A DNA stretch of 64,000 nt from JAAGZL01 sp050297535 (lineage in GTDB: Bacteria; Pseudomonadota; Gammaproteobacteria; Chromatiales; Chromatiaceae). The notes beneath the pieces are model-generated. The model was not told where the DNA came from, did not search any database, and was given only the letters and a program-made list of their open reading frames with translations. Below, piece after piece: positions 27,098 to 35,491 of this stretch. The first letter of the stretch is position 1. Each line of letters starts with the position of its first letter. A program made the position numbers and the translations under genes. The stretch spans positions 1 to 64,000 of the forward strand of contig JBNKSV010000007.1 in the NCBI GenBank assembly GCA_050297535.1, written 5' to 3'.

Positions 27098-27880
27098 ATG
27101 GGCTTCTTACAAGATAAACGTATCCTCATCACTGGCGTAGCCAGTAACCGATCAATCGCCTGGGGCATAGCAAAGGCCATGCACCGCGAGGGCGCGCAGC
27201 TCGCCTTCACCTATCAGAACGATAAGCTGAAAGGTCGGGTGGAAGATTTTGCTGCCGAGTGTGACTCAAACATAACCCTGCCGCTGGATGTAGCCAGCGA
27301 TGAGCAAATCGAAGAGGTATTCACCGAACTGGCCAAGGTATGGGACGGTCTGGACGGCATAGTTCACGCCATCGGTTACGCCCCGCGTGAGGAATTGGAG
27401 GGGACATATATCGAATCCGTGACCAGAGAGGGCTTCGCCATCGCACACGATATCAGCTCCTACAGCTTCGCCGCCCTGGCTAAGGCCGGTCGCGGCATGA
27501 TGCAAGGTCGTAACGGCTCCCTCATTACCCTGAGTTATCTGGGCGCTGTGCGCACCATCCCCAACTACAACGTCATGGGGGTGGCCAAGGCCAGCCTGGA
27601 GGCCAATGTGCGCTATCTTGCGGACTCCATGGGACCGGAGGGCATCCGGGTCAACGCCATCTCAGCCGGACCCATCCGTACCCTGGCTGCATCAGGCATC
27701 AGCGGCTTCAAGAGTATGCTGAGCGAAGCGGAGAAAACCGTACCCCTGCGTCGCAATGTAACCATCGACGAGGTGGGCAACGCCGCGGCCTTCCTATGTT
27801 CGGATCTTGCGTCCGGCATTACCGGGGACGTGCTGTATGTGGACTCCGGTTACCATATCGTAGGCATGATGAAGAGCTAA
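27098..27880 (+). CDS. fabI: Enoyl-[acyl-carrier-protein] reductase [NADH]
   Basis: A 260-residue short-chain dehydrogenase family enzyme that reduces trans-2-enoyl-ACP in the last step of fatty-acid elongation. The nucleotide-binding start is GVASNRSIAWGIA. The catalytic Tyr147, Tyr157 and Lys164 lie in SYLGAVRTIPNYNVMGVAK. These match the FabI arrangement Tyr-x6-Lys. An AAGG lies 8 nt before the ATG. It is followed by a repeat and a strong terminator and converges on ppiD, a synteny familiar from Pseudomonas. Confidence 0.96.
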   Translation: MGFLQDKRILITGVASNRSIAWGIAKAMHREGAQLAFTYQNDKLKGRVEDFAAECDSNITLPLDVASDEQIEEVFTELAKVWDGLDGIVHAIGYAPREELEGTYIESVTREGFAIAHDISSYSFAALAKAGRGMMQGRNGSLITLSYLGAVRTIPNYNVMGVAKASLEANVRYLADSMGPEGIRVNAISAGPIRTLAASGISGFKSMLSEAEKTVPLRRNVTIDEVGNAAAFLCSDLASGITGDVLYVDSGYHIVGMMKS

Positions 27881-27884
27881 TATT

Positions 27885-27909
27885 TCGCCCAGGGGACTGG
27901 GCTCCTTAC
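27885..27909. repeat. Half copy of the family 2 repeat
   Basis: The first 22 bases are identical to the right end of the 15486-15599 element (15576-15597), then TAC instead of AC. It contains the same GCCCAG-GGGA-CTGGGC hairpin. It begins four nt after the fabI stop. No matching left half is visible. Confidence 0.65.
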
Positions 27910-27920
27910 ATGAAACGCGA

Positions 27921-27956
27921 AAGGGCGGATGCGTAAGCACCCGCCCTTTTTGTTTT
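27921..27956 (+). terminator. Intrinsic terminator of fabI
   Basis: AAGGGCGG (27921-27928) pairs with CCGCCCTT (27941-27948). An inner TGC/GCA pairing around a GTAA loop extends the stem, and a T-rich run follows (27947-27956, broken by one G). This is a textbook rho-independent terminator. Confidence 0.9.
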
Positions 27957-27972
27957 CCTGAGCTACGTAACC

Positions 27973-29877
27973 CTATTCTTTCTCTTCCGTAATCACCACG
28001 TCTGAGCGGTCACGCATGTTCTCGACCAAGTGATCGAAGCTACTCTCGCCAATGATACGTTCCATAGATGCTTGAAGCTTGGACTTGTCATCATCTGTCA
28101 ACCCCTCTCCTGAACCATCTATAACCTGCTGCAAGGCAAGCACGGTATAATCGCCATCCGCCAGCGCCACTTCTCCATAGACCTGGCCTGCGCCTTCCGG
28201 CCTTGGCATCTTAAACAGGGTCTCTAGGACCTCATCTGGCAGCTTCTTGGAATCACGCGCCACCTCAACTTCAGGATTGAGCTTTACCTTATGTACGGAC
28301 GCCACCTTATCTAAGGACCCGCCTTGTTTCAGCTCGGCAATGATCTCCTTGCCCTCCTGCTCTGCCAACTTGGACGCCGCACGCTGTTTGAGGATAGTCT
28401 CTATCTCAGAACGTACCTGCTCCAGTGGTCTGATCTGTGGCTCTTCATGCTCTGCCACACGCAGCACCAGCACATGTTCCTGCCCAAGTTCCAACACCTC
28501 GCTGTTATGGTGTTCCACCAAGACATCCTCGCTGAATGCAGCGGTAATAACGCTACCGTTGCCCAACACACCTGCGCCACCATTCCTGCCGATCCAGTCA
28601 CTTTTCTGAACCTTCAGACCCAAGGCGTCTGCCGCCGGCTCCAGGCTATCCGGATCTTCAAAGGCCATATTGTCCAGCTTGTTTGCATATTCGCTAAACA
28701 GGCGCTCAGCCTCTTCCTTGCGATAGGCCTCGGCCAGCTCCCCTTTGACCTCTTCAAAGCCCCTGCCGTGTTTCGGTTTTATATCGGTAAGCTTGATGAT
28801 GTGATAGCCAAACTGGGTCTTTACCAAATCGCTTATGGCGCCCTTCTCTAACCCAAACACGGCCTTTTCAAATTCCGGCGTCATTATGCCTTTGCCGAAG
28901 AAACCAAGGTCACCGCCAGCAGATGCTGATCCTGGATCCTGCGATACCGCCTTCGCCACGCTGGCAAATTTCTCACCGGATCTAATCCTCTGCAGTGCCG
29001 CTTCCGCTGCTGCCAGGGCCTTAGCGTCTGCTTCTGCAGAACCATCCACAGCTATCAGGATATGACTGGCGCGACGTTCTTCAGGAACCACATAATTATC
29101 CTTGTTCTGTTCGTAGTAGGCGCGCAGTTCCTCGTCCCCCACCTGTACAGTCTTGGCGATGTTACCGATATCCAGATCTAAATATTCCAACTTGACCCGT
29201 TCCGGAGACATTAAAGTTTGCTTATTGGCGTTGTAATATTCCTCTATCTGCTCCGGAGTTACCTCCACCGCCGCAAGATGGTTTGCAGCCGGTATGGTCA
29301 TATAGATCAACTTGCGGCGCTGATCCTTCAGACGCAGTAATTCATCGAATTCCTTCTGGGTGACAATCTCAGATCCGGATATGGCCCTAGTCAGCTGTTC
29401 AGACACCAACTGTTGCCGCAGCTGCGACTCCAGACCTTCGGTGGTGAGTCCCATGCTGCGGGCGACGTTCTCATAGGCGTCATTGTTGAAGATCCCGCCT
29501 ACCTGGAAGACCGGGGTGGTCTTGATGATCTCACGCAATATCTCGTCACTGGTACGCATGCCAAGCTGCATGGCCTGTTGATAGATAAGTTCACTCTTGA
29601 TTACAGACGCCAGCAATTCTTTCCTTAACAGTTTCTCGTCCAATAGATCTGGGCGATATGCGCTCCCCATGTTCTGGCGAAGTTGTGCGCGGAATTTATG
29701 ATAATCGTTCTCGAATTCCTGCTCGCTAATCTCACGATCATTGACGGACGCCTTGATGGAAGCAGAACCGCCGCCAATGTATGACTGTATACCCCAGAGA
29801 GCGAATGGAACGCTTATCATTATTACGATGAGCCAAGCGAACCAACCCTGGGCTTTTTCTCTTATTGACTGAAGCAT
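27973..29877 (-). CDS. ppiD: Membrane-anchored periplasmic peptidyl-prolyl isomerase PpiD
   Basis: A 634-residue chaperone. Residues 1-35 give a cytosolic stub and one transmembrane anchor (MLQSIREKAQGWFAWLIV, then a hydrophobic core). A SurA_N-like domain, a parvulin domain (RASHILIAVDG, GGDLGFFGKGIMTPEFEKAVF) and a C-terminal helical chaperone domain follow. PpiD works at the SecYEG exit on emerging envelope proteins. The ATG at 29877 is the conserved start; a longer frame reaches into the upstream terminator. It lies downstream of hupB and two tRNA genes. Confidence 0.93.
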   Translation of the reverse strand: MLQSIREKAQGWFAWLIVIMISVPFALWGIQSYIGGGSASIKASVNDREISEQEFENDYHKFRAQLRQNMGSAYRPDLLDEKLLRKELLASVIKSELIYQQAMQLGMRTSDEILREIIKTTPVFQVGGIFNNDAYENVARSMGLTTEGLESQLRQQLVSEQLTRAISGSEIVTQKEFDELLRLKDQRRKLIYMTIPAANHLAAVEVTPEQIEEYYNANKQTLMSPERVKLEYLDLDIGNIAKTVQVGDEELRAYYEQNKDNYVVPEERRASHILIAVDGSAEADAKALAAAEAALQRIRSGEKFASVAKAVSQDPGSASAGGDLGFFGKGIMTPEFEKAVFGLEKGAISDLVKTQFGYHIIKLTDIKPKHGRGFEEVKGELAEAYRKEEAERLFSEYANKLDNMAFEDPDSLEPAADALGLKVQKSDWIGRNGGAGVLGNGSVITAAFSEDVLVEHHNSEVLELGQEHVLVLRVAEHEEPQIRPLEQVRSEIETILKQRAASKLAEQEGKEIIAELKQGGSLDKVASVHKVKLNPEVEVARDSKKLPDEVLETLFKMPRPEGAGQVYGEVALADGDYTVLALQQVIDGSGEGLTDDDKSKLQASMERIIGESSFDHLVENMRDRSDVVITEEKE

Positions 29878-29917
29878 AAGGATTATCCCGAAATCAGTTA
29901 CCGGTTTCTTTATGGGC

Positions 29918-29952
29918 AAAAGAAAAACGGGGCATCCTGTAGGATGCCCCGT
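29918..29952 (-). terminator. Intrinsic terminator of the hupB-tRNA transcript
   Basis: An 11-bp perfect stem (29927-29937 with 29942-29952, TGTA loop) is followed on the minus strand by TTTTTCTTTT (29918-29927). It lies 15 nt beyond the tRNA-Asp 3' end and 41 nt before the ppiD start. Confidence 0.9.
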
Positions 29953-29966
29953 CTATCTTCAAGTAT

Positions 29967-30043
29967 TGGCGGAGTGGACGGGGCTCGAACCCGCGACCCC
30001 CGGCGTGACAGGCCGGTATTCTAACCATCTGAACTACCACTCC
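29967..30043 (-). tRNA. tRNA-Asp (GTC)
   Basis: The 77-nt cloverleaf has the 7-bp acceptor GGAGTGG/CCACTCC, a GTC anticodon (complement at 30007-30009) in a CTGTCAC loop, the T-arm GGTTCGAGCC and an encoded CCA. The anticodon and G discriminator identify Asp. Confidence 0.97.
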
Positions 30044-30050
30044 TAATCCT

Positions 30051-30126
30051 TGGTGGGTGCTGCAGGGATCGAACCTGCGACCCTCGCCTTGTAAGGGCGA
30101 TGCTCTCCCAGCTGAGCTAAGCACCC
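30051..30126 (-). tRNA. tRNA-Val (TAC)
   Basis: The 76-nt cloverleaf has acceptor GGGTGCT/AGCACCC, a TAC anticodon in a CTTACAA loop, the T-arm GGTTCGATCC, discriminator A and an encoded CCA. It is 7 nt upstream of tRNA-Asp and 12 nt after the hupB stop. Confidence 0.97.
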
Positions 30127-30138
30127 TGAGAAAGCGCG

Positions 30139-30411
30139 CTAGTTTACGGCATCCTTAAGGGCTTTACCAGCTTTAAATGCAGGAGTTTTTGATGCCTTGA
30201 TCTTGATGGTAGCGCCTGTCTGCGGGTTGCGTCCGGTACGGGCGGCACGCTCACGTACTGAGAAGGAACCAAAACCGACCAGCGAAACCTGATCGCCCTT
30301 TTTGAGGGCAGCGGTTACGGCATCTACGAAACCATCCAGTGCCCGGCCAGCAGCCGCTTTCGAAATGTCAGCAGATTCCGCAATTGCGTCGATTAAATCG
30401 GTCTTGTTCAT
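30139..30411 (-). CDS. hupB: DNA-binding protein HU-beta
   Basis: A 90-residue nucleoid protein starting MNKTDLIDAIAESADISKAAAGRAL. It has the DNA-binding arm GFGSFSVRERAARTGRNPQTGATIKI and the terminal FKAGKALKDAVN. It binds and bends DNA as a dimer. It sits in its conserved place between lon and ppiD. The gene has a separate strong promoter at 30510-30539, and its transcript appears to continue through two tRNA genes to the terminator at 29918-29952. Confidence 0.96.
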   Translation of the reverse strand: MNKTDLIDAIAESADISKAAAGRALDGFVDAVTAALKKGDQVSLVGFGSFSVRERAARTGRNPQTGATIKIKASKTPAFKAGKALKDAVN

Positions 30412-30741
30412 GGAATTTTTTCTCCCTTAGAAAATTGAATTCACACCTAGTTAGGGTGTGGTAAAAATGTCTGTTATCGGTGGTTCATAATGCGCGAAAA
30501 CGGGGTCAATTTATACCAAGCGGCTGAAACAACTGTCAAGCGCGATAACGGATAAAACCGTGTTTTTATCTGCATTGGATCAACATCATTGTAGTTTTAT
30601 GGAACGATGATGCCTACGAACCGGCAAATCAATTATTTCAAAACAATCACTACTGCTCTGTGGCAAGGATCACAGTTTCCAACAACCCAACAAAACAATT
30701 CGTAGTAACGGCGTAATTCTATACCGTTTGAACAACCATTG
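30412..30741. other. hupB leader and promoter region, no gene
   Basis: This 330-bp gap between lon and hupB contains the hupB promoter, a small leader hairpin (CACACC at 30442-30447 with GGTGTG at 30455-30460) and no credible coding frame. Confidence 0.6.
30510..30539 (-). promoter_or_regulatory. Sigma-70 promoter of hupB
   Basis: A perfect -35 TTGACA (complement at 30534-30539) and a TATAAA -10 (complement at 30510-30515) are separated by 18 bp. It lies about 100 nt upstream of the hupB ATG, on the correct strand. Confidence 0.75.
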
Positions 30742-33195
30742 TTAGTGATGCGTCAAGTCATTGCCTGAAGCTTCTTCCTCAGACACACCAGAACCCTTGG
30801 CCTTATTCTCTATCTCCTCTTTTTTACCCGGGACAGTTTTTGGTGCCGGCATGCTAATCAGTGCAATTGCCAGGACCTCGTCAATCCAACGCACCGGCTT
30901 TATCTCAAGATTCTGTTTTATATTCTTCGGTATATCCACCAAATCACGCTCATTCTCGTGGGGTATGATCACGGTCTTGATGCCACCACGATGGGCCGCC
31001 AGCAGTTTCTCTTTCAATCCACCTATGGGCAACACTTCACCCCGCAATGTTATCTCCCCGGTCATAGCTACATCTGCCCGCACCGGAATCCCGGTCAGCG
31101 CCGACACTAGGCAGGTACACATTCCTATGCCAGCACTGGGACCATCTTTTGGTGTCGCGCCCTCTGGCACGTGGATATGTACATCATTTTTCTGGTAAAA
31201 ATCTTCGTTCAAGCCAAACATATCGGCGCGGCTGCGTACCACGGTCATGGCGGCCTGAATTGATTCCTGCATCACATCGCCGAGTTGGCCGGTGTGGCTT
31301 AGCACGCCTTTACCAGGCATCAGCGCCGCTTCAATGGTCAGGAGTTCACCTCCGACTTCGGTCCAAGCCAGACCAGTTACCTGTCCAACCCGGTCATTCT
31401 CGTCGGCCAGGCCGTGCCTGAATTTCTTAACACCTAAATATTTATCAAGACCCTTGGGTGAAACGGTGATCTTCTTATCAATATCCTTCAGCTGGATATC
31501 TTTGACCACCTTACGGCAGATCTTGGATATCTCCCGTTCCAGGTTACGCACCCCAGCCTCTCTGGTGTAATAACGTATGATCTCTATGATGACGCTATCC
31601 TTGATCTCCAGTTCATGTTCTTTCAGACCATGATGCTCCATCTGTTTCGGCACCAGATAGCGCTTGGCAATGTTCACCTTTTCATCTTCGGTGTAGCCAG
31701 AGAGATGGATTACCTCCATACGATCCAGTAGGGGCGCTGGGATATTAAGGGTGTTTGCTGTCGCTACGAACATCACCTCAGAGAGATCAAAATCAACCTC
31801 CAGATAATGATCCACAAAGGTATTATTCTGTTCCGGGTCCAATACCTCCAACAACGCCGAGGCTGGGTCACCACGGAAATCCATGGCCATCTTGTCTATC
31901 TCATCTAATAAAAACAGCGGGTTGCGCGTCTTTATCTTGGACAGGTTCTGGATGATCTTACCAGGCATGGCGCCAATATAGGTGCGACGATGCCCTCTTA
32001 TCTCGGCCTCGTCCCGTACCCCGCCCAGAGACATGCGCACAAATTTACGATTGGTAGCGCGGGAAATAGATTGCCCCACAGAGGTCTTTCCAACACCTGG
32101 AGGACCTACCAAACAGAGAATAGGACCCTTGAGCTTACGCACCCGTTGCTGCACCGCCAAGTATTCGGTGATACGCTCCTTGACCTTTTCCAGACCGTAG
32201 TGATCCTCTTCCAGAACATCTTCCGCAACCTTGAGGTCGTTACGCACCTTGGTCATCTTCTTCCAAGGAACGCTTACCAGAGTATCTATATAGTTTCTTA
32301 CTACCGTTGCCTCGGCCGACATGGGTGACATCAGCTTTAGTTTATTCAATTCTGCCTGCGCCTTGGTCTTGGCCTCCTTGCTCATCCCGGATTTTTCGAT
32401 CCGGTTTTGCAGATCCTCTATCTCGTTCGGCACATCATCCATGTCACCCAGCTCTTTCTGGATCGCCTTCATCTGCTCATTCAGATAGTACTCGCGCTGG
32501 TTCTTTTCCATCTGCTTTTTGACCCGGCCGCGAATCTTCTTCTCCATCTGCAGCAGATCGCTCTCCGCCTCCATCAGGGTCATGAGATGCTCCAGACGCT
32601 GCTGCACATCGAACATCTCCAGCACCATCTGCTTCTCTTCCAGCCTTAATGACATATGTGCCGCCATGGTATCGGCCATACGGCTTGGTTCATCAATATT
32701 GGAGAGAGAGGTAAGCACCTCAGGTGGTACTTTTTTATTTAGTTTTACATATTGATCAAACAGGTCGAAGGATGAGCGCATCAGCACCTCCATCTCCCTC
32801 TCCGGCAATAGGGTCTCATCCTGCAGAAGGGTGTACTCCGCAATAAAATATCCTTCTTGCGAAGGCAGGTACGTCATGCGCACCCTCTTCTCACCCTCAA
32901 CCAGCACCTTCACTGTGCCATCAGGCAGCTTCAGCAATTGCAGAATATTCGCCAGGGTACCGACTGTATGGATATCGTCTATGGTGGGATCGTCAGTTTC
33001 CGCACTCTTTTGCGCCACTAACAATATTTTTTTGTTGGCATCCATCGCTGCATCTAATGCCTTAATGGATTTATCTCTCCCAACAAACAGAGGGATCACC
33101 ATATGCGGGTAAACAACCACATCCCGCAACGGCAGCACCGGCACAACGGTTACAACATCTACAGTTTCCATGCCGCTTTGATCTTCTTGACCCAT
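30742..33195 (-). CDS. lon: ATP-dependent protease Lon
   Basis: An 817-residue cytosolic AAA+ serine protease. The N-terminal LON substrate domain (VVPVLPLRDVVVYPHM) is followed by a coiled-coil region, Walker A GPPGVGKTS, Walker B FLLDEIDKM and the protease domain. The catalytic Ser is in DGPSAGIGM, with the partner Lys further on. The ATG at 33195 is chosen because GAGG precedes it at suitable spacing. It has a C-terminal acidic/Lys-rich tail. A sigma-32-like promoter lies upstream, as expected for a heat-shock protease. Confidence 0.97.
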   Translation of the reverse strand: MGQEDQSGMETVDVVTVVPVLPLRDVVVYPHMVIPLFVGRDKSIKALDAAMDANKKILLVAQKSAETDDPTIDDIHTVGTLANILQLLKLPDGTVKVLVEGEKRVRMTYLPSQEGYFIAEYTLLQDETLLPEREMEVLMRSSFDLFDQYVKLNKKVPPEVLTSLSNIDEPSRMADTMAAHMSLRLEEKQMVLEMFDVQQRLEHLMTLMEAESDLLQMEKKIRGRVKKQMEKNQREYYLNEQMKAIQKELGDMDDVPNEIEDLQNRIEKSGMSKEAKTKAQAELNKLKLMSPMSAEATVVRNYIDTLVSVPWKKMTKVRNDLKVAEDVLEEDHYGLEKVKERITEYLAVQQRVRKLKGPILCLVGPPGVGKTSVGQSISRATNRKFVRMSLGGVRDEAEIRGHRRTYIGAMPGKIIQNLSKIKTRNPLFLLDEIDKMAMDFRGDPASALLEVLDPEQNNTFVDHYLEVDFDLSEVMFVATANTLNIPAPLLDRMEVIHLSGYTEDEKVNIAKRYLVPKQMEHHGLKEHELEIKDSVIIEIIRYYTREAGVRNLEREISKICRKVVKDIQLKDIDKKITVSPKGLDKYLGVKKFRHGLADENDRVGQVTGLAWTEVGGELLTIEAALMPGKGVLSHTGQLGDVMQESIQAAMTVVRSRADMFGLNEDFYQKNDVHIHVPEGATPKDGPSAGIGMCTCLVSALTGIPVRADVAMTGEITLRGEVLPIGGLKEKLLAAHRGGIKTVIIPHENERDLVDIPKNIKQNLEIKPVRWIDEVLAIALISMPAPKTVPGKKEEIENKAKGSGVSEEEASGNDLTHH

Positions 33196-33348
33196 AATGG
33201 TTATCCTCAGCAATATGCTATCCGGAAATGATATTTCCGACTGGTTATAGTTCCGCTTGCCTGGCTATTACAACTTTCAGGGGGAATTTAGTTCCGGCCG
33301 CCCCCGCACATCAGCGGGATATTGATGGTAGCAGTACAGACTTAAGCG

Positions 33349-33374
33349 TATGGGCAGATTTGGAGGTTTTCAAG
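33349..33374 (-). promoter_or_regulatory. Heat-shock (sigma-32) promoter candidate for lon
   Basis: CTTGAAA (complement at 33368-33374) and CCCATA (complement at 33349-33354) are separated by 13 bp, close to the sigma-32 consensus CTTGAAA-N13-CCCCAT. It starts 30 nt after clpX ends and about 150 nt before the lon ATG. Confidence 0.55.
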
Positions 33375-33403
33375 TGCAGAGAACACTTTTCCCCCGATTA
33401 CAC

Positions 33404-34681
33404 CTAATCGGATGCGGCCAGCTGTTTGTTATCACCACCATCGAAGATGATATACGGATCGTTCTCACCCTCAATAACAGATTCGTCAATAACAACCTTG
33501 CTTACACCATCCATTGATGGCAAATCATACATTGTATCCAACAGCACCTTCTCCATTATGGTGCGCAAACCCCGGGCGCCGGTCTTTCTCTCCATGGCCT
33601 TGCGGGCTATAGAACGTAGTGCGCTTTCACGAAATTCCAGTTCGCAATCTTCCATCTCGAACAGACGGGCATACTGTTTGGTTAGGGCATTCTTTGGCAC
33701 AGTCAGGATCTGGATCAGCGCTTCCTCATCCAACTCTTCCAGAGTGGCAACCACAGGCAAGCGCCCAACAAACTCCGGGATCAGACCATATTTGATAAGG
33801 TCTTCCGGCTCCACATCATTCAGGATCTCACCGATCTTACGGGAATCGTTCTTGCTATGTACCTCGGCAGAGAAACCGATGCCGCCCTTTTCAGACCGGT
33901 TGCGAATCACACGGTCCAGGCCGGCGAAGGCCCCACCTACAATAAAGAGTATCTTGGATGTATCCACTTGCAGAAACTCCTGCTGTGGATGCTTGCGCCC
34001 ACCCTGAGGTGGCACGGAGGCTATGGTTCCTTCGATCAGCTTCAGCAGGGCCTGTTGTACCCCCTCGCCTGAAACATCGCGGGTTATGGAGGGGTTATCC
34101 GATTTACGGGAAATCTTGTCAATTTCGTCGATATATACAATGCCCTGTTGCGCCTTTTCCACGTCATAGTCGCACTTCTGCAGCAGCTTCTGGATGATGT
34201 TCTCCACATCCTCGCCCACATAACCGGCCTCGGTCAGGGTGGTAGCATCGGCAATAGTGAAAGGGACCTCCAGCATGCGCGCCAGGGTCTCGGCGAGAAG
34301 GGTCTTGCCAGAACCGGTGGGACCAATCAACAGGACATTACTCTTGGCGATTTCAACCTCATCCTTGTCGCCACCAGTTTCAAGTCTCTTGTAGTGGTTA
34401 TAAACGGCTACAGAGAGGACCTTCTTGGCCACGGCCTGGCCTATGACATACTGATCCAGGAGTTCGTATATCTCTTTGGGTTTAGGAAGGCTGCTGGATG
34501 ACTCGTCCTTGTGTTCATGCATCTCCTCGCGAATGATGTCGTTGCAGAGTTCAACGCACTCGTCACACACGAACACAGATGGCCCGGCAATAAGTTTACG
34601 GACTTCATGTTGGCTCTTACCGCAGAAAGAGCAATAGAGTAACTTTCCGTCGTCACCAGAGCCCTTTTTGTCATCACTCAT
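33404..34681 (-). CDS. clpX: ATP-dependent Clp protease ATPase subunit ClpX
   Basis: A 425-residue AAA+ unfoldase. The N-terminal zinc domain has four Cys (YCSFC and VCDECVELC). Walker A is GPTGSGKT, Walker B is VYIDEIDKI, and the GYVGEDVE pore loop and sensor regions are present. The RNRSEKGGIGFSAE stretch contains the IGF loop that docks ClpP. It delivers unfolded substrates to ClpP, encoded 135 bp upstream on the same strand. Length is standard. Confidence 0.97.
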   Translation of the reverse strand: MSDDKKGSGDDGKLLYCSFCGKSQHEVRKLIAGPSVFVCDECVELCNDIIREEMHEHKDESSSSLPKPKEIYELLDQYVIGQAVAKKVLSVAVYNHYKRLETGGDKDEVEIAKSNVLLIGPTGSGKTLLAETLARMLEVPFTIADATTLTEAGYVGEDVENIIQKLLQKCDYDVEKAQQGIVYIDEIDKISRKSDNPSITRDVSGEGVQQALLKLIEGTIASVPPQGGRKHPQQEFLQVDTSKILFIVGGAFAGLDRVIRNRSEKGGIGFSAEVHSKNDSRKIGEILNDVEPEDLIKYGLIPEFVGRLPVVATLEELDEEALIQILTVPKNALTKQYARLFEMEDCELEFRESALRSIARKAMERKTGARGLRTIMEKVLLDTMYDLPSMDGVSKVVIDESVIEGENDPYIIFDGGDNKQLAASD

Positions 34682-34816
34682 ACAAACCCCTTACAGATCA
34701 CTTCTCAATAAAGCTGTCTTACCCAATAATATACATTTGCAGATTCAGTGCAAGACCTTGCTATATCATACTGAAATATAACACATTTTCAGTGCAGTAA
34801 TTTGTATGCATCTCAA

Positions 34817-35455
34817 TTAGGTTTTATTAACGCTGCGCTCAGAGAGTACCTGATCAACCAGACCATACTCCACCGCCTCGTCCGCGCTCATAAAATTATC
34901 CCGCTCTGTATCCCTCTCTATAGCCTCGATCTCCTGTCCCGTGTGGAACGCCATAATCTTGTTCAGGCGATCCCGTAGCAGCAGGATCTCTTTGGCATGG
35001 ATAGCGATATCCGAGGCCTGACCCTGGAAGCCACCCAAAGGCTGATGAATCATCATCCTGGAGTTAGGCAGGCAATACCTCTTGCCCTTTGCGCCCCCGG
35101 CCAGCAGCAGCGCACCCATGCTTGCCGCCTGTCCGATACAGGTGGTGCTGATGTTGGGTTTGATAAACTGCATGGTGTCGTAAATGGCCAGACCGGCACT
35201 AACCGAGCCCCCGGGAGAGTTGATATAGACATTGATATCCTTGTCAGGATTCTCAGACTCCAGGAACAAAAGCTGGGCCACGATCAGGTTCGCCATGTGG
35301 TCCTCAACCGGCCCCACAATGAAAACCACCCGTTCTTTCAGGAGACGGGAGTAGATATCGTAGGAGCGCTCACCGCGAGCGGTCTGTTCCACCACCATTG
35401 GGATCAAACCCAAATTAGTCGCATCCAACGCACCCATATCAGCTTTATCGGTCAT
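34817..35455 (-). CDS. clpP: ATP-dependent Clp protease proteolytic subunit
   Basis: A 212-residue serine peptidase that forms the tetradecameric chamber of ClpXP and ClpAP. The catalytic triad Ser112 (GQAASMGALLLAG), His137 (RMMIHQP) and Asp186 is in place. A short N-terminal propeptide precedes the conserved IPMVVEQT. It lies 36 nt downstream of tig, so the two are probably co-transcribed. Confidence 0.97.
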   Translation of the reverse strand: MTDKADMGALDATNLGLIPMVVEQTARGERSYDIYSRLLKERVVFIVGPVEDHMANLIVAQLLFLESENPDKDINVYINSPGGSVSAGLAIYDTMQFIKPNISTTCIGQAASMGALLLAGGAKGKRYCLPNSRMMIHQPLGGFQGQASDIAIHAKEILLLRDRLNKIMAFHTGQEIEAIERDTERDNFMSADEAVEYGLVDQVLSERSVNKT

Positions 35456-35491
35456 CTGAAAGAATCCTTTAGTCTATATAAAGTATAGCCA

